64,000 nt of DNA from Cryobacterium sp. N22 (GTDB lineage: Bacteria; Actinomycetota; Actinomycetes; Actinomycetales; Microbacteriaceae): contig NZ_PJJP01000038.1 of assembly GCF_002929555.1 (NCBI RefSeq), positions 249,809 through 313,808 of the forward strand, written 5' to 3'. The notes beneath the pieces are model-generated. The model did no database searches, was not told the DNA's origin, and saw only the letters and a program-made list of their open reading frames with translations. Positions 45,434-54,255 of this stretch are shown piece by piece. The position numbers were made by a program, and so were the translations under genes. How positions within the stretch are numbered: the first letter of the stretch is position 1; the number at the start of each line of letters is the position of its first letter.

Positions 45434-45580
45434 ATGAACACTCCCTTGGCGCCAGGGCGGTTATGGCACCGATACAACGAGAGTAACCAGCGCAGCCCCG
45501 GATGCGTGCCTCTGTTCGCCGTGGGCGTGACGGATGTGACTCGTCGTGCAACATTCGGCCGGAGGGACCTTGCGCGACCC

Positions 45581-45625
45581 AACGATAATCGATAGGTTCA
45601 TCGGGACCACATATCGACAATCGTT
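45581..45625. promoter_or_regulatory. Large dyad upstream of the DUF2975-HTH operon
   Basis: AACGATAATCGATA (45581-45594) and TATCGACAATCGTT (45612-45625) form an inverted repeat with two mismatches and a 17-base centre. Each arm contains a smaller dyad (CGAT-A-ATCG; CGACAATCG). The right arm ends 10 bases before the DUF2975 start, a likely operator for the small HTH protein of the operon. Confidence 0.6.
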
Positions 45626-45635
45626 AGGGACCACG

Positions 45636-46280
45636 ATGACACCCACACCATCCGCCACGGCAGACCGGGACGCCCGCCTCGAACGCCAACTCGGCCGGGT
45701 GCTCACCTGGATGGTGCTGGCCGGCGCGGTGGTCTTCGGAGCCCTCTCGGTCGGGATCGGTGCCTTCTCCCTGATCGACCAGCTGATCAGGGATCGGTTC
45801 GCCGTGACCCTGCTGGTGGATGTCCCGCTGCCGGCCGCGGCATCGGCCGGCACTGCCCACCTCGCCGACGGCGCCTTCAACACCGCGCAGGTCACCGTCT
45901 CCGGTCTCAGCACCCTCCCCCGGTTCCTGCTCACCCTCGAGGGCGCAACCGCCCTGGTGACCGGCCTGCTGGTCTCGGTCACGATCGCCTACTTCTGCTG
46001 GAGCGTGCTGCGCCGGCGCCCGTTCAGCCGCCCGGTCTTCTGGCTCGTCGCCCTGGTGGGTTACGCGCTCCTCCTCGGCACCGTGCTCGGCCAGGGCTTC
46101 GGCGGGCTGGGCCGCATGATGGCGGCCGGCGAGCTCAGCGCCAGCCCCATCGACGGGTTCTGGCCGGCGGCCGCCCACATCGACCCCGCCCCCGCCGTGA
46201 CGGGACTGGTGCTCCTCGTCGCGGCCGGCGCCATCCGCCTCGGTCAGCGTTTACAGCAGGACACCGTGGGGCTGGTCTGA
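45636..46280 (+). CDS. DUF2975 domain membrane protein
   Basis: A 214-aa protein with four predicted transmembrane helices: VLTWMVLAGAVVFGALSVGI, FLLTLEGATALVTGLLVSVTI, PVFWLVALVGYALLLGTVL and VTGLVLLVAAGAI. The layout and the overlapping HTH gene match the DUF2975/YozG-like pairs of Gram-positives, whose function is unknown. The ATG at 45636 is chosen because the upstream frame runs through the palindromic operator. Its stop and the next start share one base (TGATG). Confidence 0.8.
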   Translation: MTPTPSATADRDARLERQLGRVLTWMVLAGAVVFGALSVGIGAFSLIDQLIRDRFAVTLLVDVPLPAAASAGTAHLADGAFNTAQVTVSGLSTLPRFLLTLEGATALVTGLLVSVTIAYFCWSVLRRRPFSRPVFWLVALVGYALLLGTVLGQGFGGLGRMMAAGELSASPIDGFWPAAAHIDPAPAVTGLVLLVAAGAIRLGQRLQQDTVGLV

Positions 46281-46504
46281 TGGTGCCGGACGAGGAGGCA
46301 ACGGGCATCCACTGCCGGCTCGACGAGTTGCTGCTCGACCGCGGGATGACTCTCACTCGGCTCAGCGAGCTGGTCGGGATCAGCGTGGTCAATCTGTCAG
46401 TTCTCAAGAACGACCGGGCCCGGGCCATCCGGTATTCGACCCTGGCCGCGGTCTGTGTCGCCCTGGACTGTGAGGTCGGCGAGCTCCTCGTGCGCGCCGA
46501 CTGA
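46280..46504 (+). CDS. Small Cro/CI-type HTH regulator (YozG-like)
   Basis: A 74-aa protein that is little more than an HTH: RLDELLLDRGMTLTRLSELVGISVVNLSVLKNDRARAIRYSTLAAVCVALDCEVGELL. This matches the xre_26-type regulators encoded directly after DUF2975 proteins. It is coupled to the upstream gene by a one-base overlap and probably represses the pair via the dyad at 45581-45625. Confidence 0.85.
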   Translation: MVPDEEATGIHCRLDELLLDRGMTLTRLSELVGISVVNLSVLKNDRARAIRYSTLAAVCVALDCEVGELLVRAD

Positions 46505-46520
46505 ACCCGACCGTCCGCGT

Positions 46521-46540
46521 GGTGCCCTTGCGAGGGCACC
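46521..46540 (+). terminator. Hairpin after the HTH gene
   Basis: GGTGCCCT (46521-46528) pairs perfectly with AGGGCACC (46533-46540) over a four-base loop. There is no T-run. Confidence 0.45.
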
Positions 46541-46615
46541 CGACTGCGCAAATACTGTCACCACTCAGGCTCCACGATTTCGCGACCTGCACCGGCAGGC
46601 GAAAGGCGGCGGCAC

Positions 46616-48136
46616 ATGGACGGCACCCCGAACCTCGCCAAACCGGCTCGCTCGAACGGCTCCGATCCCGCCGCCGAGATCGCCCGGCTCTCCGCCGAGA
46701 ACGCCCGGCTGCGCGGACAGCTCGGCCCTGTCGCCGAACACCGCGCGTCCGCCAGGTGGCGGGCGTTTTTCGCGGCGCTGCTCATCACCATCGGGGTGCT
46801 CCTGGCCCCGGTGAGCGTGGTGGCGTACTGGACCAAGGGCTACGTCAATGACACCGACAGGTTCGTCGCGTCGCTCGCCCCGCTCGCCGACGACCCCGCG
46901 GTGCAGGCGTACCTGGTTGACGAGATCGTCACCGTGGTCAACGACAACGTCGACATCAGCGGCATCACCAAGGACCTCTTCGACGGGCTGGCCAACCTCG
47001 ACCTCCCGCAGACGGCCAAGGACGCCCTGGGGCTACTGGAACAGCCCGCGACGCAGGGAGTGCAGAGCCTGATCCGCTCCGCCGCCACCAACATCGTCGC
47101 CTCGGATGCCTTCGCCCAGCTCTGGGAGCAGGCGCTGCGGACCAGCCAAACCCAGGTCATCGCGGCGCTGGAGGGTGACACCTCCACGGCGCTGGTGATC
47201 AGCGACACCGGCGAGCTCGGCATCCAGCTCGGGCCGATCATCGAAGAAGTGAAGAAGGAACTGGTCAACCGGGGCTTTGCTCTGGCGCAGAACATCCCCG
47301 AGGTCGATCGCACCATCGTGGTGGCCCAGTCCGACTCCCTCGTGCAGGCGCGCACCGGTTATCAGCTGCTGAACGTGCTCGGTTTCATCCTGCCGCTGGT
47401 GAGCCTGGGCCTGATCGTCCTCGGCGTGCTGGTGGCCAAACGACGCTCACGCACCATGATCTGGGCCGGAGTCGCCCTGGCCCTGTCCATGGCCCTGCTC
47501 GCCGCCGGGATCGCGGTGGGCCGGATCCTCTTCATCAGCGCCCTGTCGCCGACATACCTCCCCAACAACGTGGCCCAGGCGCTCTATGACGCCGTGGTGC
47601 CGTTCATCAACACCACGGCCCTGTCGGTGGGGCTGGTCGGCTTCACCGTGGCCGTGGTGGCGTACCTGGCCGGGCCGTTCCGCGGGTCGACGATCGTGCG
47701 GCGGGCCACCATCGGCACGGCCGCGCGGCTCCGGGCGGCGGCGACGAACGCCGGGGTCACGACGGGCCGCTTCGGGGACTTCCTGTATCACTACCGGCGT
47801 CTGGCCCACGTGCTGATCGGGCTGGCTGCCGCCGCGGTCGCGATCTTCTGGCGGCCCCTTGCCGTACCGGTGATCATCTGGACGGCAGTCCTCGCGCTGA
47901 TCGCCGTGCTGCTCGTCGAGCTGCTGCAGCGCCCGCCGGTCGCCCCCGGGGTTCCGCCGGTCCCCGGGACCACGCCGGGCACGTCTCCAGGGCCGCGGCC
48001 CCCGACGGCGGCGGCCGGCACCGAACCGGTCAACTCCACCCTCCCCTTGCCGCCGGCGGACCCCGACGATCTGCGCGGGCAGACCGGCCCGACCGAGCCC
48101 CTCGAACCGCTCCGCACCCCGGCACGCCCGGATTAG
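46616..48136 (+). CDS. Polytopic membrane protein of unknown function with large outer domain
   Basis: A 506-aa protein. The N-terminus has a short coiled coil (EIARLSAENARLRGQLG, about 21-37), then helix 1 (FFAALLITIGVLLAPVSVVAYW). About 180 residues follow that are probably extracytoplasmic (DRFVASLAPLADDPAVQAYLVDEIVTVVND), then five more hydrophobic segments and a Pro/Gly/Thr-rich tail of about 80 residues. Actinobacterial proteins of this layout are annotated only as conserved membrane proteins. GAAAGG precedes the ATG by about ten bases. The pirin gene follows after nine bases. Confidence 0.75.
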   Translation: MDGTPNLAKPARSNGSDPAAEIARLSAENARLRGQLGPVAEHRASARWRAFFAALLITIGVLLAPVSVVAYWTKGYVNDTDRFVASLAPLADDPAVQAYLVDEIVTVVNDNVDISGITKDLFDGLANLDLPQTAKDALGLLEQPATQGVQSLIRSAATNIVASDAFAQLWEQALRTSQTQVIAALEGDTSTALVISDTGELGIQLGPIIEEVKKELVNRGFALAQNIPEVDRTIVVAQSDSLVQARTGYQLLNVLGFILPLVSLGLIVLGVLVAKRRSRTMIWAGVALALSMALLAAGIAVGRILFISALSPTYLPNNVAQALYDAVVPFINTTALSVGLVGFTVAVVAYLAGPFRGSTIVRRATIGTAARLRAAATNAGVTTGRFGDFLYHYRRLAHVLIGLAAAAVAIFWRPLAVPVIIWTAVLALIAVLLVELLQRPPVAPGVPPVPGTTPGTSPGPRPPTAAAGTEPVNSTLPLPPADPDDLRGQTGPTEPLEPLRTPARPD

Positions 48137-48145
48137 GCTCGCAGT
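48134..48145 (+). promoter_or_regulatory. Putative leaderless promoter of the pirin gene
   Basis: TAGGCT (48134-48139) followed by exactly six bases and GTG at 48146. It overlaps the stop codon of the upstream gene and is identical in hexamer and spacing to the radA start. Confidence 0.5.
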
Positions 48146-49123
48146 GTGAGCAACCTCGAAACCGAACCTGCCGAACTCGTCTGCGACTCCAGCACTACCG
48201 CCGAGGCCGGCGTCGTCATCCTGCAACCGCGGGACGTTCCCCTGGGCGGCGTGCGCGCGATGGGTGTGCGTCGCACGCTCCCCCAGCGCGCACGAAGCCT
48301 GATCGGCGCCTGGTGCTTCGTGGATCACTACGGCCCCGACGACGTGTCGGTCACCGGCGGGATGGTGGTGCCGCCGCATCCGCACACCGGGTTGCAGACG
48401 GCGAGCTGGCTGTTCGCCGGCGAGGTCGAGCATCGCGACAGCGTCGGCAGCCTCGCCCTGGTGCGGCCGGGCGAGCTGAACCTGATGACAGCGGGCGCCG
48501 GCATCAGCCACTCGGAGGTGTCCACGCCCGACACTACCGCGCTGCACGGGGTGCAGCTGTGGATTGCCCTGCCCGAGCTCACCCGGCACCAGGCGCCGCA
48601 CTTCGAGAACCACGTCATCACGCCCGTCGTACAGAGCGGGGTCACCCTGCACGTGTTCCTGGGCACCCTGGCCGGGCAGACCGCCGTCGCCACCGGTGAC
48701 ACCCCGTTGGTCGGCGCGCAGATCGACCTTCCGGTGGGGTCGTCGATCGACCTCGACGTCGAGAGCTCCTTCGAACATGGGGTGCTCGTCGACGCCGGCA
48801 CTGTGCGGTTCGCCGGCACCACGGTTCAGCGGAACGAGTTGGGCGTCGCCCTGCCCGGTCGCACGGGCATCCGTCTGGAGAACACCGGCGACGGGCCGGC
48901 CCGGGTGCTGCTGCTGGGCGGCGAGCCGCTCGGCGAGCAGATCGTGATGTGGTGGAACTTCATCGGCCGCAGCCACGAGGAGATCATGGCCTGGCGGGCC
49001 CAGTGGCAGGCGGAGGTGATCGACGGCACGGATACCGCCGGCCGGTTCGGCGATGTCGCGTACCACGGTGCGCCGCTGCCAGCGCCGATGCTGCCCACCG
49101 TGCGGCTCAAGCCCCGCCGCTGA
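48146..49123 (+). CDS. Pirin family protein
   Basis: A 325-aa bicupin. The N-terminal cupin carries the pirin metal site FVDHYGPDDV ... PPHPHTGLQTASWLFAGEVEHRDSVGS ... LNLMTAGAGISHSE, with the three His and one Glu ligands in place. The C-terminal cupin (VFLGTLAGQTAV; RVLLLGGEPLGEQIVMWWNFIGRSHEEIM) is typical. Pirins include quercetin 2,3-dioxygenases and redox-sensing proteins, and the role here is not evident. Confidence 0.92.
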   Translation: MSNLETEPAELVCDSSTTAEAGVVILQPRDVPLGGVRAMGVRRTLPQRARSLIGAWCFVDHYGPDDVSVTGGMVVPPHPHTGLQTASWLFAGEVEHRDSVGSLALVRPGELNLMTAGAGISHSEVSTPDTTALHGVQLWIALPELTRHQAPHFENHVITPVVQSGVTLHVFLGTLAGQTAVATGDTPLVGAQIDLPVGSSIDLDVESSFEHGVLVDAGTVRFAGTTVQRNELGVALPGRTGIRLENTGDGPARVLLLGGEPLGEQIVMWWNFIGRSHEEIMAWRAQWQAEVIDGTDTAGRFGDVAYHGAPLPAPMLPTVRLKPRR

Positions 49124-49155
49124 ACCGCCGCTGAACTGGGGTTCGCCCGCCGCGG

Positions 49156-50619
49156 TTACTGCACGGCTGAGGTCAGCCTGGCGAGGTTGTCGAGGATCGT
49201 GGAGCGCAACGGCTGCGTCATCCACTCCTCGAGGGTGAGCTCGCGGCTGTCGGCCCGGTAGCCGTCCTCCACCGCCCGCAGCGCCTGCACGAACGAGGCC
49301 CCGCGCACCATCAGGGACACCTCGAAGTTGAGGCTGAAGGAGCGCATGTCCATGTTGCTCGAGCCGATCACGGCCACGTCGTCGTCGATGGTGAAGTGCT
49401 TGGCGTGCAGAACGTACGGCGCCTTGTACATGTAGATCTTCACGCCCGCCCGCAGCAGTTCCTCGTAGTAGGAGCGTTGTGCGTGGTAGACGAGGGCCTG
49501 GTCGCCGATCTCGGAGACGAAGAGCTCCACGTGCAGGCCGCGCTGAACGGCCGTCGTGACCGCGTACATGATCGACTCGTCCGGCACGAAGTATGGGCTG
49601 GTGATCACGATGCGTTCCTGGGCGTAATAGAGCAGCGCGAGGAACAGGCGTAGGTTGTTCTCGCCCTCGAAACCGGGCCCGCTGGGCACGACCTGGCAGT
49701 CGATGGCATCCGAGATGTCCTCGGGGTGCACAGGCTCGATGTCGCGGGTGAGGAGCTCGTTGGTCTCGCTGTACCAGTCGGTGATGAAGATCGCGTTGAG
49801 GCCGGAGACGATGGGACCCTCGAGCCGCACCATCAGGTCTTTCCACTTGAGGCCGCGGCGGATGTTGCGCTTCATGTTGTACGTGCGGTCGATCACGTTC
49901 TGCGACCCCATGAAGCCGATCCGGCCGTCGACGATCACCAGCTTGCGGTGATTGCGCAGGTCGGGCCGCTGCCACTGGCCCTTGAACGGCTGCAACGGCA
50001 GCATCAGCTGCCACTGCACCCCGGATTCGGTGAGCCGTTTCTTGGTCTGGGCGAAGCCCGGCTTCCGCATCGACTGGATGTGGTCCATCAGCACGCGCAC
50101 CGTCACGCCGCGCTTGACCGCGTTTTCCAGAGCGTCGAAGAAGGGCGTGGTAGTGGGGTCGAGGGAGAGGATGTAGAACTCGACATGCACGTACTTCCTG
50201 GCCTTGTCGATGTCGGCGACCATCGCGGCGAGGGTCTCCTCGTAGTTGCCGTGCAGCCGCGCCCGGTTGTCGCCGACGAGAGGCATCGAGCCGAGATTGC
50301 GGTTGAGCGCGACCACGGATTCGAGCCACGCCGGCCACGGGTGGTCGCGTTGCACACGTTCCATGCCGGCGGTGCTGTCGAGGATGAACTGGTTGATCTC
50401 GGCCTGCATCTCCACCCGGCGTTTGGGCAGGGTGCGGTAACCGATCAGCAGGAAGAGCAGGAAGCCGAAGTAGGGAATCAGGAAGATCGCCAGCAACCAC
50501 GCCATGCCGGAGGTCGGCCGGCGGTTGCGCGGCACGACGATGATCGCGATCACGCGGATGGCGAAGTCAACAAGAAATGCCACCACGAGAAGGATGGTGG
50601 ATAGGTCAATACCGAACAC
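49156..50619 (-). CDS. cls: Cardiolipin synthase (phospholipase D superfamily)
   Basis: A 487-aa membrane enzyme that joins two phosphatidylglycerols into cardiolipin. Two N-terminal helices (ILLVVAFLVDFAIRVIAIIVVP; GMAWLLAIFLIPYFGFLLFLLIGY) form the PLDc_N region. Two PLD motifs follow: NHRKLVIVDGRIGFMGSQN and HAKHFTIDDDVAVIGSSNMD, each with the H-x-K-x4-D catalytic set. The GTG start lies two bases after the stop of a 58-aa membrane protein, so the pair is likely co-translated. Confidence 0.95.
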   Translation of the reverse strand: MFGIDLSTILLVVAFLVDFAIRVIAIIVVPRNRRPTSGMAWLLAIFLIPYFGFLLFLLIGYRTLPKRRVEMQAEINQFILDSTAGMERVQRDHPWPAWLESVVALNRNLGSMPLVGDNRARLHGNYEETLAAMVADIDKARKYVHVEFYILSLDPTTTPFFDALENAVKRGVTVRVLMDHIQSMRKPGFAQTKKRLTESGVQWQLMLPLQPFKGQWQRPDLRNHRKLVIVDGRIGFMGSQNVIDRTYNMKRNIRRGLKWKDLMVRLEGPIVSGLNAIFITDWYSETNELLTRDIEPVHPEDISDAIDCQVVPSGPGFEGENNLRLFLALLYYAQERIVITSPYFVPDESIMYAVTTAVQRGLHVELFVSEIGDQALVYHAQRSYYEELLRAGVKIYMYKAPYVLHAKHFTIDDDVAVIGSSNMDMRSFSLNFEVSLMVRGASFVQALRAVEDGYRADSRELTLEEWMTQPLRSTILDNLARLTSAVQ

Positions 50620-50621
50620 AG

Positions 50622-50798
50622 TTAGCCGGCCGGTTTGTCGAGGCCGAGTCTGGCCCGTTCCTCGGCTTCGACCCGCGCGTAGGCGTTTCGTTCGGTGCGG
50701 TCGGAACGGATGATGGCGCGCATGATGATCCAGAAGATCACGCCGACCAAAACCGTGGGCGCGAGCGAGTACAAAGCGTTGGCCCAGAAGTCATCCAT
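50622..50798 (-). CDS. Small single-pass membrane protein (58 aa) upstream of cls
   Basis: Begins MDDFWANALYSLAPTVLVGV, with one transmembrane helix (about residues 12-30) and a charged cytoplasmic tail rich in Arg and Glu (DRTERNAYARVEAEERARLG). On the minus strand TAGGCTGAAGGCACT precedes the ATG, offering either a near-leaderless -10 or a GAAGG ribosome-binding site. The stop is two bases from the cls start. Function unknown; the coupling suggests a role at the membrane with Cls. Confidence 0.75.
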   Translation of the reverse strand: MDDFWANALYSLAPTVLVGVIFWIIMRAIIRSDRTERNAYARVEAEERARLGLDKPAG

Positions 50799-50840
50799 AG
50801 TGCCTTCAGCCTACGCGATCTCGCCGCGCCCCCCGCCGGG

Positions 50841-50993
50841 TTATTTGGTGAGGATGCCGAAGATGCCGGAACCGAGCAGGTACAGGCCCACGCCGCCCAC
50901 CACGATCCAGATCATGATCCGGTTCGTCGACGGGCCCTTCTTCTTGCCGTCGTCATCCGGCTTCAGCTCGTCCTTGGGCAGAAAAGTCATCAT
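50841..50993 (-). CDS. Small membrane protein (50 aa) downstream of lysS
   Basis: Begins MMTFLPKDELKPDDDGKKKG and ends in a transmembrane helix (IMIWIVVGGVGLYLLGSGIFGIL) with a C-terminal lysine. The start lies five bases after the lysS stop, so it is probably co-transcribed with lysS. A second ATG at 50990 is equally possible. The charged head and single helix make it credible as a real gene; the function is unknown. Confidence 0.65.
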   Translation of the reverse strand: MMTFLPKDELKPDDDGKKKGPSTNRIMIWIVVGGVGLYLLGSGIFGILTK

Positions 50994-50998
50994 GCGGG

Positions 50999-52540
<1,542 letters not shown>

Positions 52541-52597
52541 GCGGTTCTCCGTCGGTGGGCGTACACGGGCCAGGCCCGGCGCCCCGTTGAAAAGCGG

Positions 52598-53479
52598 TTA
52601 GGGGATGTCCAGTGAAATGTTGTCGATCAACCGGGTGCTGCCGACCACCGCGGCGACCAGCATCCTGGCCTGGCCGCGGTAGTCGTCGTCGACCGGCAGG
52701 AAGGTGTGCGGATGCACGACAACCAGATAGTCCAGTTTAACCAGAGGCGCGGCACCGATCACCGCGTGGGCGGCCACGATCGCGGCGGGAACCCCGGAGT
52801 GGGCGGCGGCCGCGGCGGCGGTCAGCCCCACGTACAGCGACCTGGCCGCGGTGCGGGCGGGCTCGTCGAGGTTGCGGTTGCGGCTCGAACGGGCCAGGCC
52901 ATTGTCTTCCCGTACCGTGGGCACGACCTCGAGGCGCACCCGCAGGTTGAGGTCGGTGACCATCCGCTCCACCAGGAAGACCTGTTGGGCGTCCTTCTGG
53001 CCGAAGACGGCGATGTCGGGCTCGACGATGTTGAACAGCTTCGCCACCACGGTGAGCATGCCGTCGAAGTGGCCGGGCCTGGCGGCACCCTCGTAGAGGC
53101 CGCCGACCGCGCCGGCGGTCAGCCGGGTCGTCGAGGCGCCGTCCGGGTACATCTCGGAAGCGTGCGGAGCGAAGACGAACGCGGCGCCCTCCTCGGCCAG
53201 CGCCGCCACGTCGGTGTCGAGGGTGCGCGGGTAGGTGTCGAGGTCTTCGTTCACGCCGAACTGCAGCGGGTTGACGAACACCGACACGACCACGATGTCG
53301 CCGACGGCGACGGCACGCCGCACGAGCTCCAGGTGGCCGGCGTGCAAGGCGCCCATGGTGGGCACGAGCACAACGTGCGCATCGCCGCCCTTGGCCGCAG
53401 CGTTCTGCTTGGCGAGGCAGAGACGGTCGCGCAGCTCGTCTATCGTGTCAAGAACTTCTGGCTTGGTGAGCACGGTCAC
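52598..53479 (-). CDS. panC: Pantoate--beta-alanine ligase
   Basis: A 293-aa pantothenate synthetase joining pantoate and beta-alanine using ATP. The signature motifs are VPTMGALHAGHLELV (HIGH-like), VSVFVNPLQFGVNEDLDTYPRT, FGQKDAQQ and ARSSRNRNLDEPARTAA (KMSKS-like). Length is standard. The start overlaps the upstream DUF2520 gene by four bases, and both belong to a long folate/pantothenate operon. Confidence 0.96.
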   Translation of the reverse strand: MTVLTKPEVLDTIDELRDRLCLAKQNAAAKGGDAHVVLVPTMGALHAGHLELVRRAVAVGDIVVVSVFVNPLQFGVNEDLDTYPRTLDTDVAALAEEGAAFVFAPHASEMYPDGASTTRLTAGAVGGLYEGAARPGHFDGMLTVVAKLFNIVEPDIAVFGQKDAQQVFLVERMVTDLNLRVRLEVVPTVREDNGLARSSRNRNLDEPARTAARSLYVGLTAAAAAAHSGVPAAIVAAHAVIGAAPLVKLDYLVVVHPHTFLPVDDDYRGQARMLVAAVVGSTRLIDNISLDIP

Positions 53480-54255
53480 TGGTCCTCCGGGTCGAACGGG
53501 TGCGGCGGGTACGGCGGGTCGAGCAGGTGGTTCGCCTCACCCAGGTCGGCGAGATCGTCGAGCGGATGCCGGGCGCCGGTGCGGGTGAGGGCGTTCTCGA
53601 TGGCCGAACGCACCAGCGGGGCGATGACGGCCCCCGGCGTCTCGATGCCGATTTCGCCGAGCAGCCGGGTGGCCTGGTCGACGATCGAACTGGAGAACGC
53701 CGTGGCCGTCTCGATGGCCTCGGCGTAGACCTCCCGGTCGCCCTCGGCCACGATCACCGGCTCACCGCCCATCTCCACCACGAGAGCCTGCGCGATCGGC
53801 AGCACCGGGGCGGGGGCGGTCACGGCGAAGTAGCTGTCGGCCAGACGGGTGATGTCCAGGCTGGTGCCCGTGAATGCCATGGCCGGGTGGATGGCCAGCG
53901 GGATCGCGCCGGCTCGTTGGGCGGGCAGGAGCACGGCGGTGCCGTAGCGGGCGGAGGTGTGCAGCACGAGCTGGCCCGGCTGCCAGGTGGCCGTGGCCGC
54001 GAGGCCGGTCACGAGGCTGTCCAGCTGGTCGTCAGGCACCGCGATGATCACCAGTTCGCTGCGCTCCACCACCTCGGGCACCGTGAGCACGGGAACATTG
54101 GGCAGGATCGCTTCAGCGCGGTCGAGGCTGGCCTGCGAGATCGCGGAGATGCCGATCAGGGCGTGCCCGGCGCCGGCGAGGGCGGCGGCAAGGATGGGTC
54201 CGACATGGCCGGCGCCGATGACGCCGATGCCCAGACGCCCCGGACGCGGCGTCAC
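53476..54255 (-). CDS. Rossmann-like and DUF2520 domain protein
   Basis: A 259-aa protein. The N-terminal Rossmann domain begins LGIGVIGAGHVGPILAAAL and includes ELVIIAVPDDQLDSLV. The DUF2520 helical domain follows (HPAMAFTG, then AEAIETATAFSSSIVDQATRLLGEIGIETPGAVIAPLVRSAIENAL). Proteins of this type regularly precede panC and resemble ketopantoate reductase or 6-phosphogluconate dehydrogenase-like enzymes, so a role in the pantothenate pathway is possible but unproven. The GTG at 54255 overlaps the upstream PH-domain gene by four bases. Confidence 0.85.
   Translation of the reverse strand: MTPRPGRLGIGVIGAGHVGPILAAALAGAGHALIGISAISQASLDRAEAILPNVPVLTVPEVVERSELVIIAVPDDQLDSLVTGLAATATWQPGQLVLHTSARYGTAVLLPAQRAGAIPLAIHPAMAFTGTSLDITRLADSYFAVTAPAPVLPIAQALVVEMGGEPVIVAEGDREVYAEAIETATAFSSSIVDQATRLLGEIGIETPGAVIAPLVRSAIENALTRTGARHPLDDLADLGEANHLLDPPYPPHPFDPEDQ

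Noticed and set aside
45434..45580. ClgR or HspR heat-shock operator upstream of clpC
   Set aside because: I searched for the dyads expected of these regulators and saw only a weak GC-rich similarity, not enough to call.
47447..50500. 1017-codon open frame on the minus strand across the membrane protein, pirin and cls
   Set aside because: It is antisense or out of frame to three well-supported genes, rich in Arg/Pro/His/Gly, with no recognisable domain. Such frames are expected in GC-rich DNA.
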